Of a DNA stretch of 64,000 nucleotides, positions 1 to 8,677 are shown piece by piece. Source of the stretch: Maricaulis sp036231565. GTDB lineage: Bacteria > Pseudomonadota > Alphaproteobacteria > Caulobacterales > Maricaulaceae. Below the pieces are notes generated by a model. The model saw only the letters and a list, made by a program, of their open reading frames with translations, was not told where the DNA came from and made no database searches. Location: positions 96,923 to 160,922 of the forward strand of contig JAZAHA010000005.1 of the NCBI GenBank assembly GCA_036231565.1. Reading direction: 5' to 3'. The translations under genes were made by a program, and so were the position numbers. Each line of letters begins with the position of its first letter. The stretch's first letter is position 1.

Positions 1-63
1 CATTTCACCGGTAACGATAATTCGCTACTTCCGGAAACTTCTTTTCCACTATACGGAATAATC

Positions 64-969
64 ATGGACCGTCTCAAAGCCATGTCGATCCTGGTTCAGG
101 TTGTCGATAGCGGGAGTTTCTCGGCCGCGAGCCGCACGCTGGGCATCCCCCTGGCTACGGTCAGCCGGCAGGTCACCGAGCTGGAAGCCCATCTGGGAAC
201 CCGGCTTCTGACGCGCACTACGCGCAAGCTTGCCCTGACAGATGCCGGCATCGCCTATCTCGCCTCGGCCCGCCGTGTCCTCGAGGATATCGACGAGGCC
301 GAGCGCACAGCCGCCGGCGAATTCCACACGCCGCGCGGCGCGCTGAACCTGACGGCACCGGTCTGTTTCGGTCGGCTGCACACCCTGCCCGTCGTCAGGG
401 ACTTCCTGGCCGCCTATCCGCAGATCAGCGTCGGCCTCACCCTGTCAGACCGGAACCTGCATCTGATGGAAGAACATATCGATATGGCCGTCCGGATCGG
501 TGCCCTGCCCGACAGCTCCATGGTCGCCACCCGTATCGGGTCGGTGCGCACCGTTCTCGTCGCCAGCCCGCAGCTGCTGGCCGCTCATGGCACGCCGAAA
601 ACCCCCGACGACATCGCCGCCCTGCCAGGCGTGCATTTCGATGTCCTCTCCCCGGGTGGCCGCTGGAGCCTCACGCCGCCGGACGGCAAACCGGTCGACA
701 TCGCCTGCCCGCCGAGGCTCACGGTCTCTGCCGCCGACGCGGCCGTATGGGCGGCAAGCGAGGGCATCGGCGTCACCCGGGTGCTGAGCTATCAGTGCGC
801 GGACGCGGTGCGCGACGGCTCGCTGCGCATCCTCATGGAGGACTTCGAGCCCGCCCCCCTGCCCGTGCATCTGATCCATGCCAGCCGCGGAGCCCTGCCG
901 ACGAAGATGCGCGTCTTCCTCGACTTCGCGAAGGCCGCACTGAAAGACCGCCTCGCGGCCATTGCCTGA
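64..969 (+). CDS. LysR-family transcriptional regulator
   Basis: This 301-residue protein has the usual LysR length and build. An N-terminal winged helix-turn-helix (about residues 3-60, with SGSFSAASRTLGIPLATVSR as the recognition region) is followed by a periplasmic-binding-type effector domain from about residue 90. The start is the ATG at 64. Such proteins bind DNA as tetramers and respond to a small ligand, which cannot be predicted here. Regulators of this subgroup often control a divergent gene, which would lie left of the window. The gene runs convergently into the WYL regulator with a gap of only 6 bases. The family call is secure; the target is unknown. Confidence 0.93.
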   Translation: MDRLKAMSILVQVVDSGSFSAASRTLGIPLATVSRQVTELEAHLGTRLLTRTTRKLALTDAGIAYLASARRVLEDIDEAERTAAGEFHTPRGALNLTAPVCFGRLHTLPVVRDFLAAYPQISVGLTLSDRNLHLMEEHIDMAVRIGALPDSSMVATRIGSVRTVLVASPQLLAAHGTPKTPDDIAALPGVHFDVLSPGGRWSLTPPDGKPVDIACPPRLTVSAADAAVWAASEGIGVTRVLSYQCADAVRDGSLRILMEDFEPAPLPVHLIHASRGALPTKMRVFLDFAKAALKDRLAAIA

Positions 970-975
970 CAGGCC

Positions 976-1674
976 CTAGGACCGGGCCAGCTGCTTGCGG
1001 CGGGCGGCAACATAGTCGCGCAGCAAACCGACCCGGCGCGGCCGGAAGCTGTCGCCGCCGCGTTGCAGGCCTTCAATGCGCGACACGTGGAAGACCCGGT
1101 AGTCCAGCCGCAGGCGGCAATGCGCCAGCAGCATCAGCGTCCCCTCGCCATACGACAGACCCAGCGGCCAGATCTCGCGCTCGGTACGGTTCTCCTTCAG
1201 ATCCCGATAGGTCATGACGAGCGAAAACTCGTCCCAGCAGGCCTGGCGCAGCAGGTCCATGTCGATCCCGACCGGCGGGCGCATATCGGCCGGGAACCAG
1301 GCGCGCATGGCCGAGTGCATCGCCTGGCGCGATTGTGCGTCCGGCAGTGTCGCAATGATCCGCGCCAGCGCGTCCTTTCCGGCCGCTGTCAGCGTGTCGT
1401 CGCCGATCCGCTCCAGCGCCCCGATGGCCAGCGTCAACGCCTCGATCTCCAGGCGCGAAAAGCTTTGCGGCGGCAGGGCGGGATCCTCGGTCAGCGTGTA
1501 GCCAACGCCCGCCGCCCCGTCGATCAGGGCACCGCCGGCGCGCAGGGTAGCGATGTCGCGGTAGAGCTGGCGCAGGGAGACACCGGTCTCGTCCGCCAGC
1601 CGGGCAGCTGTCACCGGGGACGGCAGGCGCCGCATCGTGTCCATCAGACGCATCAGCCGGTCTGTGCGGGCCAT
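976..1674 (-). CDS. HTH/WYL-domain (YafY-type) transcriptional regulator
   Basis: The 232-residue product starts with a DeoR-like helix-turn-helix (about residues 5-60, including TAARLADETGVSLRQLYRDI) and continues into a WYL-type sensor domain. The WYL region includes the stretch WPLGLSYGEGTLMLLAHCRL, typical of YafY regulators. WYL domains usually sense small ligands or nucleic acids. The gene is divergent from a glutathione S-transferase gene across a 70-base intergenic region, so it is probably the local regulator of that gene. The regulatory link is inference from orientation; the family assignment is clear. Confidence 0.9.
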   Translation of the reverse strand: MARTDRLMRLMDTMRRLPSPVTAARLADETGVSLRQLYRDIATLRAGGALIDGAAGVGYTLTEDPALPPQSFSRLEIEALTLAIGALERIGDDTLTAAGKDALARIIATLPDAQSRQAMHSAMRAWFPADMRPPVGIDMDLLRQACWDEFSLVMTYRDLKENRTEREIWPLGLSYGEGTLMLLAHCRLRLDYRVFHVSRIEGLQRGGDSFRPRRVGLLRDYVAARRKQLARS

Positions 1675-1744
1675 TCTCGCTCCTGCCGCAATCTGTCAGC
1701 AGGGCGTGTGTAAGACACCGTCATCGCAAGACAAAGGAAAACCC

Positions 1745-2350
1745 ATGCCCACGCTCTACCATTCGCCGATGAGCCGTTCCTCCGGCATCGTCACGCTGAT
1801 CGATGAACTCGGCGCCGATGTCGAAATCCGGGAGGTCACGATCCCGCGCCAGGACGGGTCCGGCGGGCCGGATCCGGCCAATCCGCATCCGGAAAAAAAA
1901 GTGCCCTTCCTGGTGGATGGCGAGCAAACGGTCCGCGAGCGCGGCGCCATCATCCTCTATCTCACCGACAAGTATCCCGAGGCCGGCCTCGGTCCGATCG
2001 AGGGCGAGCCGGGGCGCGGTGAGTATCTGTCCTGGCTGTTCTACTATCAGGGCGTGATGGAGCCGGTTTTCATCCTGCACTGGGCCGGCGTGTCGCATCC
2101 CGCGATCACCGCCAGCATCCGGGACATGGACACCATGCTCGCCCGCCTCAACGACGCGCTGGAGAAGGGGCCATACCTTCTGGGCGACCGGTATTCCGCA
2201 GCCGACCTGTTGTGCTCCAGCCCGTTCCAGTGGTTCTCCGACCTCTTGCCGGACAATCCGAAGATCCGCGACTGGGTCGCCCGCTGCGCCGACCGGCCGG
2301 CGGTCAAGCGGACGCTGGAGCGGGACAATGCGGCCCTTCAGCCGGGCTAG
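1745..2350 (+). CDS. Glutathione S-transferase family protein
   Basis: The 201-residue protein starts at the ATG at 1745, behind a purine-rich AAAGGAAA ribosome site. The N-terminal thioredoxin-fold half begins LYHSPMSRSSG and carries the cis-proline loop KVPFLVDGEQ. The helical C-terminal half contains the GST hallmark YLLGDRYSAADL. Cytosolic GSTs conjugate glutathione to electrophiles or act as stress-related peroxidases. The exact substrate is unknown. The divergent WYL regulator at 976-1674 is the likely controller. The last bases overlap the 3' end of the convergent small gene at 2347. Confidence 0.9.
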   Translation: MPTLYHSPMSRSSGIVTLIDELGADVEIREVTIPRQDGSGGPDPANPHPEKKVPFLVDGEQTVRERGAIILYLTDKYPEAGLGPIEGEPGRGEYLSWLFYYQGVMEPVFILHWAGVSHPAITASIRDMDTMLARLNDALEKGPYLLGDRYSAADLLCSSPFQWFSDLLPDNPKIRDWVARCADRPAVKRTLERDNAALQPG

Positions 2351-2568
2351 GACTTGGTGCGGCGGGGGCTGCGGCGCTTGGCCGGTTCAGCTGCCGGCTG
2401 GGCGGCCTCGCGGGCCAGGCGTGCTGCACGCAGCTTGTTGGTAAGAGCCGTCCGCGCATCATGCTCTTCCTTGAGGTATTCACGGACCGTGGCGTCGGTG
2501 ATGTCGGCCTTGGATTTCGGCGCCGTCGATTTCAGCGTGAAGATACTCTCATCAATTTTCTGGACCAT
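2347..2568 (-). CDS. Small basic hypothetical protein
   Basis: This encodes 73 residues from the ATG at 2568, preceded by a GGAG ribosome site 9 bases upstream. The product starts MVQKIDESIF, has a charged helical middle and ends in a lysine/arginine-rich tail (AKRRSPRRTKS). The tail suggests nucleic-acid binding or a disordered basic extension. A longer reading frame exists upstream, but it would run through the terminator hairpin at 2606-2631, so the shorter start is preferred. The family is not recognised. It is convergent with the GST gene and overlaps its stop by 4 bases. Confidence 0.6.
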   Translation of the reverse strand: MVQKIDESIFTLKSTAPKSKADITDATVREYLKEEHDARTALTNKLRAARLAREAAQPAAEPAKRRSPRRTKS

Positions 2569-2605
2569 GCGTGTATTCTCCTTGAACCGGGGGCCCGGAA
2601 ACGAC

Positions 2606-2631
2606 AAAGGCCGGGCTGATGCCCGGCCTTT
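2606..2631 (-). terminator. Rho-independent terminator after the cold-shock gene
   Basis: The segment is a perfect inverted repeat, an 11-base arm AAAGGCCGGGC with its complement around the 4-base loop TGAT. On the minus strand it is followed by TTTGTCGTTT. It lies 52 bases past the cold-shock gene and upstream of the next minus-strand gene, so it should separate the two transcripts. Confidence 0.8.
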
Positions 2632-2682
2632 GCACGTGTCGATCCGGCGCGCTGGCATCCAGCTGCCGGATGAACCGGATGC

Positions 2683-2892
2683 CTAGACGGCTTCCAGATT
2701 GTCCGCGGCGCTCTTGCCCGAACGCTTGTCCTGGACGACGTCGAAGCTGATCTTCTGGCCTTCGGACAGCGGCGGCAGGCCGGCGCGCTCGACGGCGGTG
2801 GCGTGGACGAACACGTCCGTGGAGCCATCTTCCGGAGCGATAAAGCCGAAGCCTTTGGTGGTATTGAAGAATTTAACGGTACCAATAGCCAT
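2683..2892 (-). CDS. cspA: Cold-shock domain protein (CspA family)
   Basis: The 69-residue protein is a single cold-shock domain. RNP1 (KGFGFIAPEDG) and RNP2 (DVFVHATAV) are both present, giving the five-stranded OB fold that binds single-stranded RNA and DNA. The start ATG at 2892 has an AAAGGA ribosome site. Family members melt RNA structure during cold or growth transitions. The gene is monocistronic, with its own terminator at 2606-2631 and a long gene-free stretch upstream, consistent with the long 5' leader usual for csp genes. The paralogue assignment (cspA rather than another letter) is not certain. Confidence 0.93.
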   Translation of the reverse strand: MAIGTVKFFNTTKGFGFIAPEDGSTDVFVHATAVERAGLPPLSEGQKISFDVVQDKRSGKSAADNLEAV

Positions 2893-3105
2893 GACGAGAT
2901 CCTTTCAATCAGTCACGTGTAGGTGGGCCCCGCCGACCGCGTGCCGGCAGATACCCGAGTGTCGATTTTGGAAGGAAGAGCGTCAGGGGGGCGAAAACCG
3001 TGCCCAGAAGATTCGTCATTCAATATCGATGACGCCTATGTAAGCCCGGACTGTGTCCGAAACAAGGCCGGAGTTTTTTGAGGGACGGTGTCGGCGGTCC
3101 CCAAC
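2893..3105 (-). promoter_or_regulatory. Gene-free upstream region of the cold-shock gene
   Basis: This stretch holds no plausible coding sequence. It is the upstream region of the minus-strand cold-shock gene and likely contains its promoter and leader. I could not fix a -10/-35 pair with confidence. The remainder of the gap to guaA is occupied by the repeat at 3106-3177. Confidence 0.4.
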
Positions 3106-3177
3106 ACCGTCATTCCGGCGTAAGCCGGAACCCAGACCGACGGCCCGACCGGGTCCCAGCTTACGCTGGGATGACGG
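3106..3177. repeat. Dispersed palindromic repeat
   Basis: Two arms face each other: GTCATTCCGGCGTAAGCCGG on the left and CCAGCTTACGCTGGGATGAC on the right, each itself a small hairpin. The outer GTCAT/ATGAC ends match those of the element at 17916-18081. This is the style of an extragenic palindromic element. It lies just past the guaA stop codon and could fold at the end of that mRNA. Confidence 0.7.
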
Positions 3178-3198
3178 TTGTTGAGCGAAGGAGCGCCC

Positions 3199-4773
3199 CT
3201 ACTCCCACTCAATCGTCCCCGGCGGTTTGCTGGTCACGTCGTAGACGACCCGGTTCACGCCGCGGCATTCATTGATGATGCGGGTGGCGACGCGGCCGAG
3301 GAAGTCGTGTTCGAACGGGTAGTAGTCGGCGGTCATGCCGTCGACCGACGTCACCGCACGCAGGGCGAGGACGTGGTCATAGGTGCGCTCATCGCCCATC
3401 ACGCCGACCGTGCGCACCGGCAGCAGCACCGAGAAAGCCTGCCAGATCTTGTCGTAGAGGCCTTCCTTGCGGATCTCGTCGATATAGATCGCATCGGCCT
3501 TGCGCAGGATGTCGGCCTTTTCCTTGGAGACGGCGCCGGGGATGCGGATCGCCAGGCCCGGTCCCGGGAAGGGGTGGCGGCCGACAAAGGCTTCCGGCAG
3601 GCCCAGCTCGCGGCCCAGGGCGCGAACCTCGTCCTTGAACAGCTCGCGCAGCGGTTCGACCAGCTGCATGTTCATGCGTTCCGGCAGGCCGCCGACATTA
3701 TGGTGCGACTTGATAGTGACCGAAGGACCGCCATCGAAGCTGACGCTCTCGATCACGTCCGGATAGAGCGTGCCCTGGGCAAGGAAGTCGGCGCCGCCGG
3801 CCTCTTTCGCCCTGGCCTCGAAGACGTCGATGAAGAGCTTGCCGATCGTCTTGCGCTTCTTTTCCGGATCGTCGATGCCGTCCAGCGCCTCGAGGAAGAG
3901 TTTCTCCTCGTCGGCATGGACGAGCGGGATGTTGTAGTGCTCGCGGAACAGGGTCACCACCTCGTCCGCCTCGCCCAGGCGCATCAGGCCGGTATCCACG
4001 AAGACGCAGGTCAGCTGGTCGCCGATGGCCTCGTGCAGCAGCACGGCCACGACCGAACTGTCGACCCCGCCGGAGAGGCCGCAGATCACCTTTTTGTCGC
4101 CGACCTGGGCGCGCACCTTGGCGATCGCCTCGTCCTTGAAGGACTTCATCGACCAGTCGCCGGTCAGGCCGGCAATCGTGTGGGTGAAGTTGCGCAGCAG
4201 GGCGGCACCGCGCGGCGTGTGCACGACTTCCGGGTGGAATTGCACACCATAGAAACGGCGGTCCTCGTCGGCGATGGCGGCAAACGGGGCATGGCCCGAT
4301 TTCGCGATCACCTTGAAACCCGGCGGCAGGGCCGAGACCCGGTCGCCATGGCTCATCCAGACGCGTTCCTCGTGACCGACCGGGCCGAAGCCCTCGAACA
4401 GCGGGCTGTCCTCGATCAGGGTGATGTCGGCACGGCCGAACTCGCGATCGTCCGAGGCTTCCACCGCCCCGCCCAGCTGGGCGCACATGGTCTGCTCGCC
4501 ATAGCAGATGCCCAGCACCGGCAGGCCTCGGGTGAAGACGCTGTCATCGGCGCGGGGCGAGTTGTCCCAATGCGTCGAGTGCGGCGAGCCGGACAGGATG
4601 ATCGCCCGGGGGTCGAAATCGTCGATGAAGGCGGCATCGGCGCGATTATAAGGGTGGACCTCGCAATAGACGCCACTCTCGCGCACGCGGCGGGCGATCA
4701 GCTGGGTCACCTGGCTGCCGAAATCGATGATCAGGAGTTTCTGGTGGTTCTGGTCGATAATATCGTCGGTCAT
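3199..4773 (-). CDS. guaA: GMP synthase (glutamine-hydrolysing)
   Basis: The 524-residue enzyme converts XMP, glutamine and ATP to GMP, the last step of guanine nucleotide synthesis. The class I glutamine amidotransferase domain comes first, with the nucleophile Cys90 in GICYGEQ and the partner His180/Glu182 in FHPE. The ATP-pyrophosphatase domain carries the P-loop SGGVDS at 234-239. The dimerisation domain ends in the characteristic KPPGTIEWE. Length and domain order are normal. The preceding enzyme of the pathway, guaB, is also in this window at 11106-12575 on the same strand, but the two are not in one operon. Confidence 0.98.
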   Translation of the reverse strand: MTDDIIDQNHQKLLIIDFGSQVTQLIARRVRESGVYCEVHPYNRADAAFIDDFDPRAIILSGSPHSTHWDNSPRADDSVFTRGLPVLGICYGEQTMCAQLGGAVEASDDREFGRADITLIEDSPLFEGFGPVGHEERVWMSHGDRVSALPPGFKVIAKSGHAPFAAIADEDRRFYGVQFHPEVVHTPRGAALLRNFTHTIAGLTGDWSMKSFKDEAIAKVRAQVGDKKVICGLSGGVDSSVVAVLLHEAIGDQLTCVFVDTGLMRLGEADEVVTLFREHYNIPLVHADEEKLFLEALDGIDDPEKKRKTIGKLFIDVFEARAKEAGGADFLAQGTLYPDVIESVSFDGGPSVTIKSHHNVGGLPERMNMQLVEPLRELFKDEVRALGRELGLPEAFVGRHPFPGPGLAIRIPGAVSKEKADILRKADAIYIDEIRKEGLYDKIWQAFSVLLPVRTVGVMGDERTYDHVLALRAVTSVDGMTADYYPFEHDFLGRVATRIINECRGVNRVVYDVTSKPPGTIEWE

Positions 4774-5006
4774 GCGCGCACGGGCCTGCAGGCGCAGGCC
4801 TCCCGGAGGTCAAATTGTGAGGAAAGGGCCGTTGCGAGGTTCAGCATGCGGCCGGATAGCCCGTAACGGGCCAAATGGCTAGAGGGCACGGGCGCCCCGT
4901 GTGCAACCCGGTAGATGTTTTCCCCGCGGCCGTTCCGGTTTCCCTTGATCCCGGCCCCGGCGGGCTTCACCTATAGGGCACTCGCACTTGCAATCTGGAG
5001 ACTCCC

Positions 5007-5603
5007 ATGCGCCGGCTTCGCCATGCCCTTCTTCCCGCCGCTCTCGTCCTTGCGGCCTGCGCCCAGCCCGCGGCACAGGGCAATGACTGGCAACTCGATG
5101 GCGAGACCTCCTCGGTCGGCTTCGTTTCCATCAAGTCCGGTGAAATTGCCGAGGCGCACCACTTCACCACCCTTGCGGGTTCGGTTGCCGAAGACGGCAG
5201 CGCCGAACTCCTGATCGCACTGGACAGTGTGGAAACCGGCATCGACATCCGCAATGAGCGTATGCGGGAACATCTCTTCCAGACCGGCGAGTATCCGCAG
5301 GCCCGGCTGACCGCCCAGATCGATCTGGCGGCCCTTGAAGGCCTGGAACCGGGCCAGCGCACCACCCTGCCGCTGCAAGGCACGCTGGAACTGCATGGTG
5401 TCAGCCTGCCGGTCGAAACGGAGGTCACCGTGACCGATCTCAATGGCGAGCGCGTGCTGGTGGAAACCACACAGCCGGTTCTGCTCCATGCCGATGATTT
5501 CGGCCTGACCGGCGGTCTCGCCACGCTCCAGGACCTGGCCGGCCTGCCCTCGATCACGCCGGTCGTGCCGGTGACGGCCTCGCTGGTGTTCGAGCGGGAA
5601 TAG
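5007..5603 (+). CDS. YceI-family lipoprotein
   Basis: The 198-residue product starts at an ATG behind GGAGACTCCC. Its signal peptide ends in the lipobox-like LVLAAC, so it is probably lipidated at Cys17 and held in the envelope. The mature part is a YceI lipocalin-like barrel, with the conserved SFVSIK-type first strand (VGFVSIKSGE), the RNERMREHLF loop and a C-terminal VPVTASLVFER strand. YceI proteins bind long isoprenoid or lipid molecules; the ligand here is unknown. It stands alone, about 230 bases from guaA on the opposite strand. Confidence 0.88.
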   Translation: MRRLRHALLPAALVLAACAQPAAQGNDWQLDGETSSVGFVSIKSGEIAEAHHFTTLAGSVAEDGSAELLIALDSVETGIDIRNERMREHLFQTGEYPQARLTAQIDLAALEGLEPGQRTTLPLQGTLELHGVSLPVETEVTVTDLNGERVLVETTQPVLLHADDFGLTGGLATLQDLAGLPSITPVVPVTASLVFERE

Positions 5604-5666
5604 TTTCTGCAAATCCCCGAACGTCGCGCACTGGCGGTTCCGTGCATTCGCAAATAGGCTGTTGTG

Positions 5667-6401
5667 ATGGCTTTGGGATCGGCGCTTGTCTACCTGTTCA
5701 CGTTCGGCGTCTTCACCGCTGTGTTCACGCGCGAAGTGGTGGCCCCTGCCTCCAAAGCAACCTGCGACAAGCGGTGGCGAATTTACGCTGCCGGCGTAAA
5801 TTTCGCGAACATCATTGTCATCGTTCTAGCTGGCATTCTCTTCCGGACCTGGGTCGAGCAGCGCGCAATTCTGCCCCTGCCCGACGAGCTTCCGGTCCTT
5901 GCCGAAAGCATCATCGTTTTCGTGGTTGCCAGCTTTTTTGCATACGCTTGGCATCGGCTGACACATGCTTCAGACACGCTGTGGCGATGTGTTCATCAGC
6001 TTCACCACAGCCCGTCACGGATTGAGAGTCTGACAGCTTTCTATGTGCACCCGCTCGACAGTTTCCTAGCAAGTGCCCTCAACGCCGCTGTGGCGTATCT
6101 GCTTCTCGGAGCGAGCGCGGGCGCCGCTGCGCTCTCGCTCGCCTATGTCGCTGTCTTCAACATTGTCGCGCACGCGGACATGCGGACGCCCTGGTATCTG
6201 GGCTTCTTGCTTCAGCGCCCTGAGATGCACCGACTCCATCATCAGCGGGGATCCCATCGATCAAACTACGGTCTTCCACTTTGGGACCTGATATTTGGAA
6301 GCTGGAAGAACCCACGTGACGGTGAAGTGGAATGCGGTTTCGCACCGGACCGTGAGTATCGTGTCCACGATATGCTGCTCATGAAAGACGTGGACGGCTG
6401 A
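5667..6401 (+). CDS. Sterol desaturase / fatty acid hydroxylase family membrane protein
   Basis: The 244-residue protein has several hydrophobic helices and the di-iron histidine clusters of the family: HRLTH at 96-100, HQLHH at 110-114 and HRLHH at 188-192. These ligate a non-haem di-iron centre that hydroxylates or desaturates lipids such as fatty acids, sterols or carotenoids. A GTG directly before the chosen ATG is an alternative start; AGG at 5656 fits either. Base composition is visibly less GC-rich than the flanking genes, which hints at separate ancestry. The substrate cannot be told from the sequence. Confidence 0.88.
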   Translation: MALGSALVYLFTFGVFTAVFTREVVAPASKATCDKRWRIYAAGVNFANIIVIVLAGILFRTWVEQRAILPLPDELPVLAESIIVFVVASFFAYAWHRLTHASDTLWRCVHQLHHSPSRIESLTAFYVHPLDSFLASALNAAVAYLLLGASAGAAALSLAYVAVFNIVAHADMRTPWYLGFLLQRPEMHRLHHQRGSHRSNYGLPLWDLIFGSWKNPRDGEVECGFAPDREYRVHDMLLMKDVDG

Positions 6402-6535
6402 ACAAGTATCGCCGAGTCTGTGAGCATCGCAGATTCACATTACACACCCGTAATACATTGAATTAGTTTAACTTCAGGGACAGCTGCGCGTCATCGTAGA
6501 CACCCCACTCTCGTCACAGCGAGGGATGCGGCGCG

Positions 6536-7333
6536 ATGCAATACGCAGTTGGGAAATCTCCGATTTTCATCGGTGGCGCGCCGCGCTCCGGCACCACGCT
6601 CCTGCGCGCCATCGTCAATGCCAGCCGCAATATTGTCTGCGGGCCGGAGATGCGGGTCATCCCGGCGCTGTGCCATCTGGCGCAACAGATCGAGACCGCG
6701 CATCTGGACGTGCTGACGGCCGATTACGGTCTGGATGCCAACGCACTGAACGCCCGCTTCGCACAGACCATCGACACCCTGCTTGCGCCTTTGCACGAGA
6801 AGTCCGGTGCCCGCGTCGCAGAGAAGACACCGGCCAATATCCTGCACTTCCCCCAGCTGCGCCGGCTCTTCCCGGAAAGCCCGCTGATCGGGATTGTGCG
6901 CGACGGACGCGATGTCGTGGCCTCGCTTCTCTCGATGGACTGGCGCGACAATCAGGGCCGCCCGATGGCGATCACGCAGGATGCCGGTGCCGCCGCCGAA
7001 CTCTGGGTGCGCAGTGTCGAATCCGGCGCCCGCATGCATGACGATCCGAACTATCTGGAACTGCGCTACGAACGCCTGGCGACCGATCCGGAACGCGAGA
7101 TCGGCCGCCTGTTCGACAAGCTGGGCGAAAACGATGCCGCCAAGGCGCGCGCAATCGACCATGCCCGCCATTTCGACCGCACGGCCGGCCAGTCGGAATC
7201 CAGCGCTGAACGCGTCGCCCAGCCTATCGACGCTTCGGCGATCGGCCGCTGGCAGCGCGATCTCGACGACCGCCAGCTGGCGCAGATCGACGCCATTGCC
7301 GGACACGCGCTGCGTACACTTGGTTATGCCTGA
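6536..7333 (+). CDS. Sulfotransferase family protein (first of a tandem pair)
   Basis: The 265-residue protein has the PAPS-binding motifs of sulfotransferases. The 5'-phosphosulfate loop is GGAPRSGTTLLRAIV near residue 14, and the 3'-phosphate motif is GIVRDGRDVVASLL near residue 120. Family members transfer sulfate from PAPS to an acceptor hydroxyl or amine, or to protein tyrosine; the acceptor is unknown. Its stop codon overlaps the next gene by 8 bases, so the two are translationally coupled. The two products resemble each other throughout, which points to a local duplication. Confidence 0.88.
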   Translation: MQYAVGKSPIFIGGAPRSGTTLLRAIVNASRNIVCGPEMRVIPALCHLAQQIETAHLDVLTADYGLDANALNARFAQTIDTLLAPLHEKSGARVAEKTPANILHFPQLRRLFPESPLIGIVRDGRDVVASLLSMDWRDNQGRPMAITQDAGAAAELWVRSVESGARMHDDPNYLELRYERLATDPEREIGRLFDKLGENDAAKARAIDHARHFDRTAGQSESSAERVAQPIDASAIGRWQRDLDDRQLAQIDAIAGHALRTLGYA

Positions 7334-8156
7334 GCCGGCAGACCCCGCCCCCGGCGACGGTCAACGCCTGGTCTTTGCCGGCGGCTGTCCGCGCTCCGGC
7401 CTCACCCTGCTGCGCCGTCTGGTCGAGCCGCACAGCCGCATCCATTGCGGGCCCGATACCGGCCTGCCGCCCGCTATCGCCATGCAGTGGCAGGCCTTCG
7501 CCAGCCAGCTGGGCGATCTGCACGCGCGCGATTTCGACCTCCAGGCGGAAGACATGCGCCATGCCATGGCGGACCTGCTGACAGGCCTGTTCGAGGTGCC
7601 ACTGGCGGCCGATCCGCGCCGCGTCCTGATCGAGAAGACCTCGCTCAATATTGCAGCGTTCGAACAGCTCGGGCGCCTGCTGCCGCAAGCGAAATTCATC
7701 CATGTCGTGCGCGACTGGCGCGATGTGGCCGCATCGCTGCTCGAGCGCGACTGGCGCGATGCCAACGGCCAGACCTATCCCCATGTCAGCCGGCCCGATG
7801 CCGCACTGAAATACTGGTTCGACCTCACAAGCATCGGCCTGCGCGCGGAAAAGGCCCTGGCCGGCCGGATCCACCGGGTGCGCTATGAGGATCTGGTCAA
7901 ACGCCCCAAGGCCACGCTGACGGCGCTGACGGCCTTCCTCGGCCTGGGCTACGAACCCGCCATGCTCCACTTCGCCGGCCGGCCTGTGGAGCTCAAGGGG
8001 CTGGAGCGCGACAGCCTGCCCCTGATCAATTCAGCCCTGACCCAGCGCCGCATCGGTGCCGGCGCGGCGCTCGACGCTCAGGTCTCGCCGCAGGTGCGGC
8101 AATTGCTGGTGATGTTGGGGTATGGGGGCGCAGAGCGGCGAAAACGAGGCGGCTAG
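7326..8156 (+). CDS. Sulfotransferase family protein (second of a tandem pair)
   Basis: The 276-residue product starts at the ATG at 7326, inside the last codons of the upstream paralogue. The phosphosulfate loop is FAGGCPRSGLTLLRRLV, with Gly-Leu replacing the Gly-Thr-Thr of the first copy. The 3'-phosphate motif is VVRDWRDVAASLLERDWRD. The leucine substitution in the loop may alter cofactor binding and deserves attention. A longer reading frame extends upstream through the first gene, but it is only an out-of-frame shadow. The 3' end touches the convergent membrane-protein gene by 4 bases. Confidence 0.87.
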   Translation: MPEPADPAPGDGQRLVFAGGCPRSGLTLLRRLVEPHSRIHCGPDTGLPPAIAMQWQAFASQLGDLHARDFDLQAEDMRHAMADLLTGLFEVPLAADPRRVLIEKTSLNIAAFEQLGRLLPQAKFIHVVRDWRDVAASLLERDWRDANGQTYPHVSRPDAALKYWFDLTSIGLRAEKALAGRIHRVRYEDLVKRPKATLTALTAFLGLGYEPAMLHFAGRPVELKGLERDSLPLINSALTQRRIGAGAALDAQVSPQVRQLLVMLGYGGAERRKRGG

Positions 8157-8677
8157 CCGTCGAGCCTGTTGGCACGCCGATACTCTGCCCGGCGCATATT
8201 GATCTGGTCTCTGAGATCTTGAGGAGCCAGACCGTATGATCCCGTCAGACACTCACACTTCCAATCCATTCCAGATGGTCTCGGCCCGGCCGGATTGAGC
8301 CCGAGAACTGTGGTGAAGCGGGTGCTGATAAGCCAGACTTCAGACATCTGACTGAAGGTATAGATGTTACACTTCGTCGGCCAATGCTCTTCAATCCTGT
8401 CTTCGTGGATCGCCAGATAGCGCTTTCCTGTTTCCAGCTGAATGAATTCGCGGCAGGCGCGGAACACTCCATACGCAAACAAGGGAATGGCCGGGATTCT
8501 GAGAACCGAGCCCAACTGGTCTCGCAGGCCTTGCTCGGCCGGCCATAGACCGCTCCATCCGACTGCCATCACGTCATGTGCCAAGGACCAAGCGATGATG
8601 CCCGCCAGCCCCATGGCTAAAATCCCAAACCAGAAATAACCATTCTGACTACTGCGATAAACGACGGGTTCATTCAC
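8153..8677 (-). CDS. Hypothetical membrane protein
   Basis: The 174-residue product has two likely membrane helices (about residues 13-32 and 58-75). A soluble part of roughly 100 residues follows, with the stretch YLAIHEDRIEEHWPTKCNIY, which reads like a small beta-rich domain. The start codon overlaps the end of the RsmB gene by 8 bases, so both are probably cotranscribed. Base composition is less GC-rich than its neighbours. I do not recognise the family. Steady codon structure and the overlap with rsmB support a real gene. Confidence 0.65.
   Translation of the reverse strand: MNEPVVYRSSQNGYFWFGILAMGLAGIIAWSLAHDVMAVGWSGLWPAEQGLRDQLGSVLRIPAIPLFAYGVFRACREFIQLETGKRYLAIHEDRIEEHWPTKCNIYTFSQMSEVWLISTRFTTVLGLNPAGPRPSGMDWKCECLTGSYGLAPQDLRDQINMRRAEYRRANRLDG

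Noticed and set aside
3178..4866. A plus-strand open frame of 562 codons
   Set aside because: It is antisense to guaA, rich in Asp/His/Arg as expected of a shadow frame.
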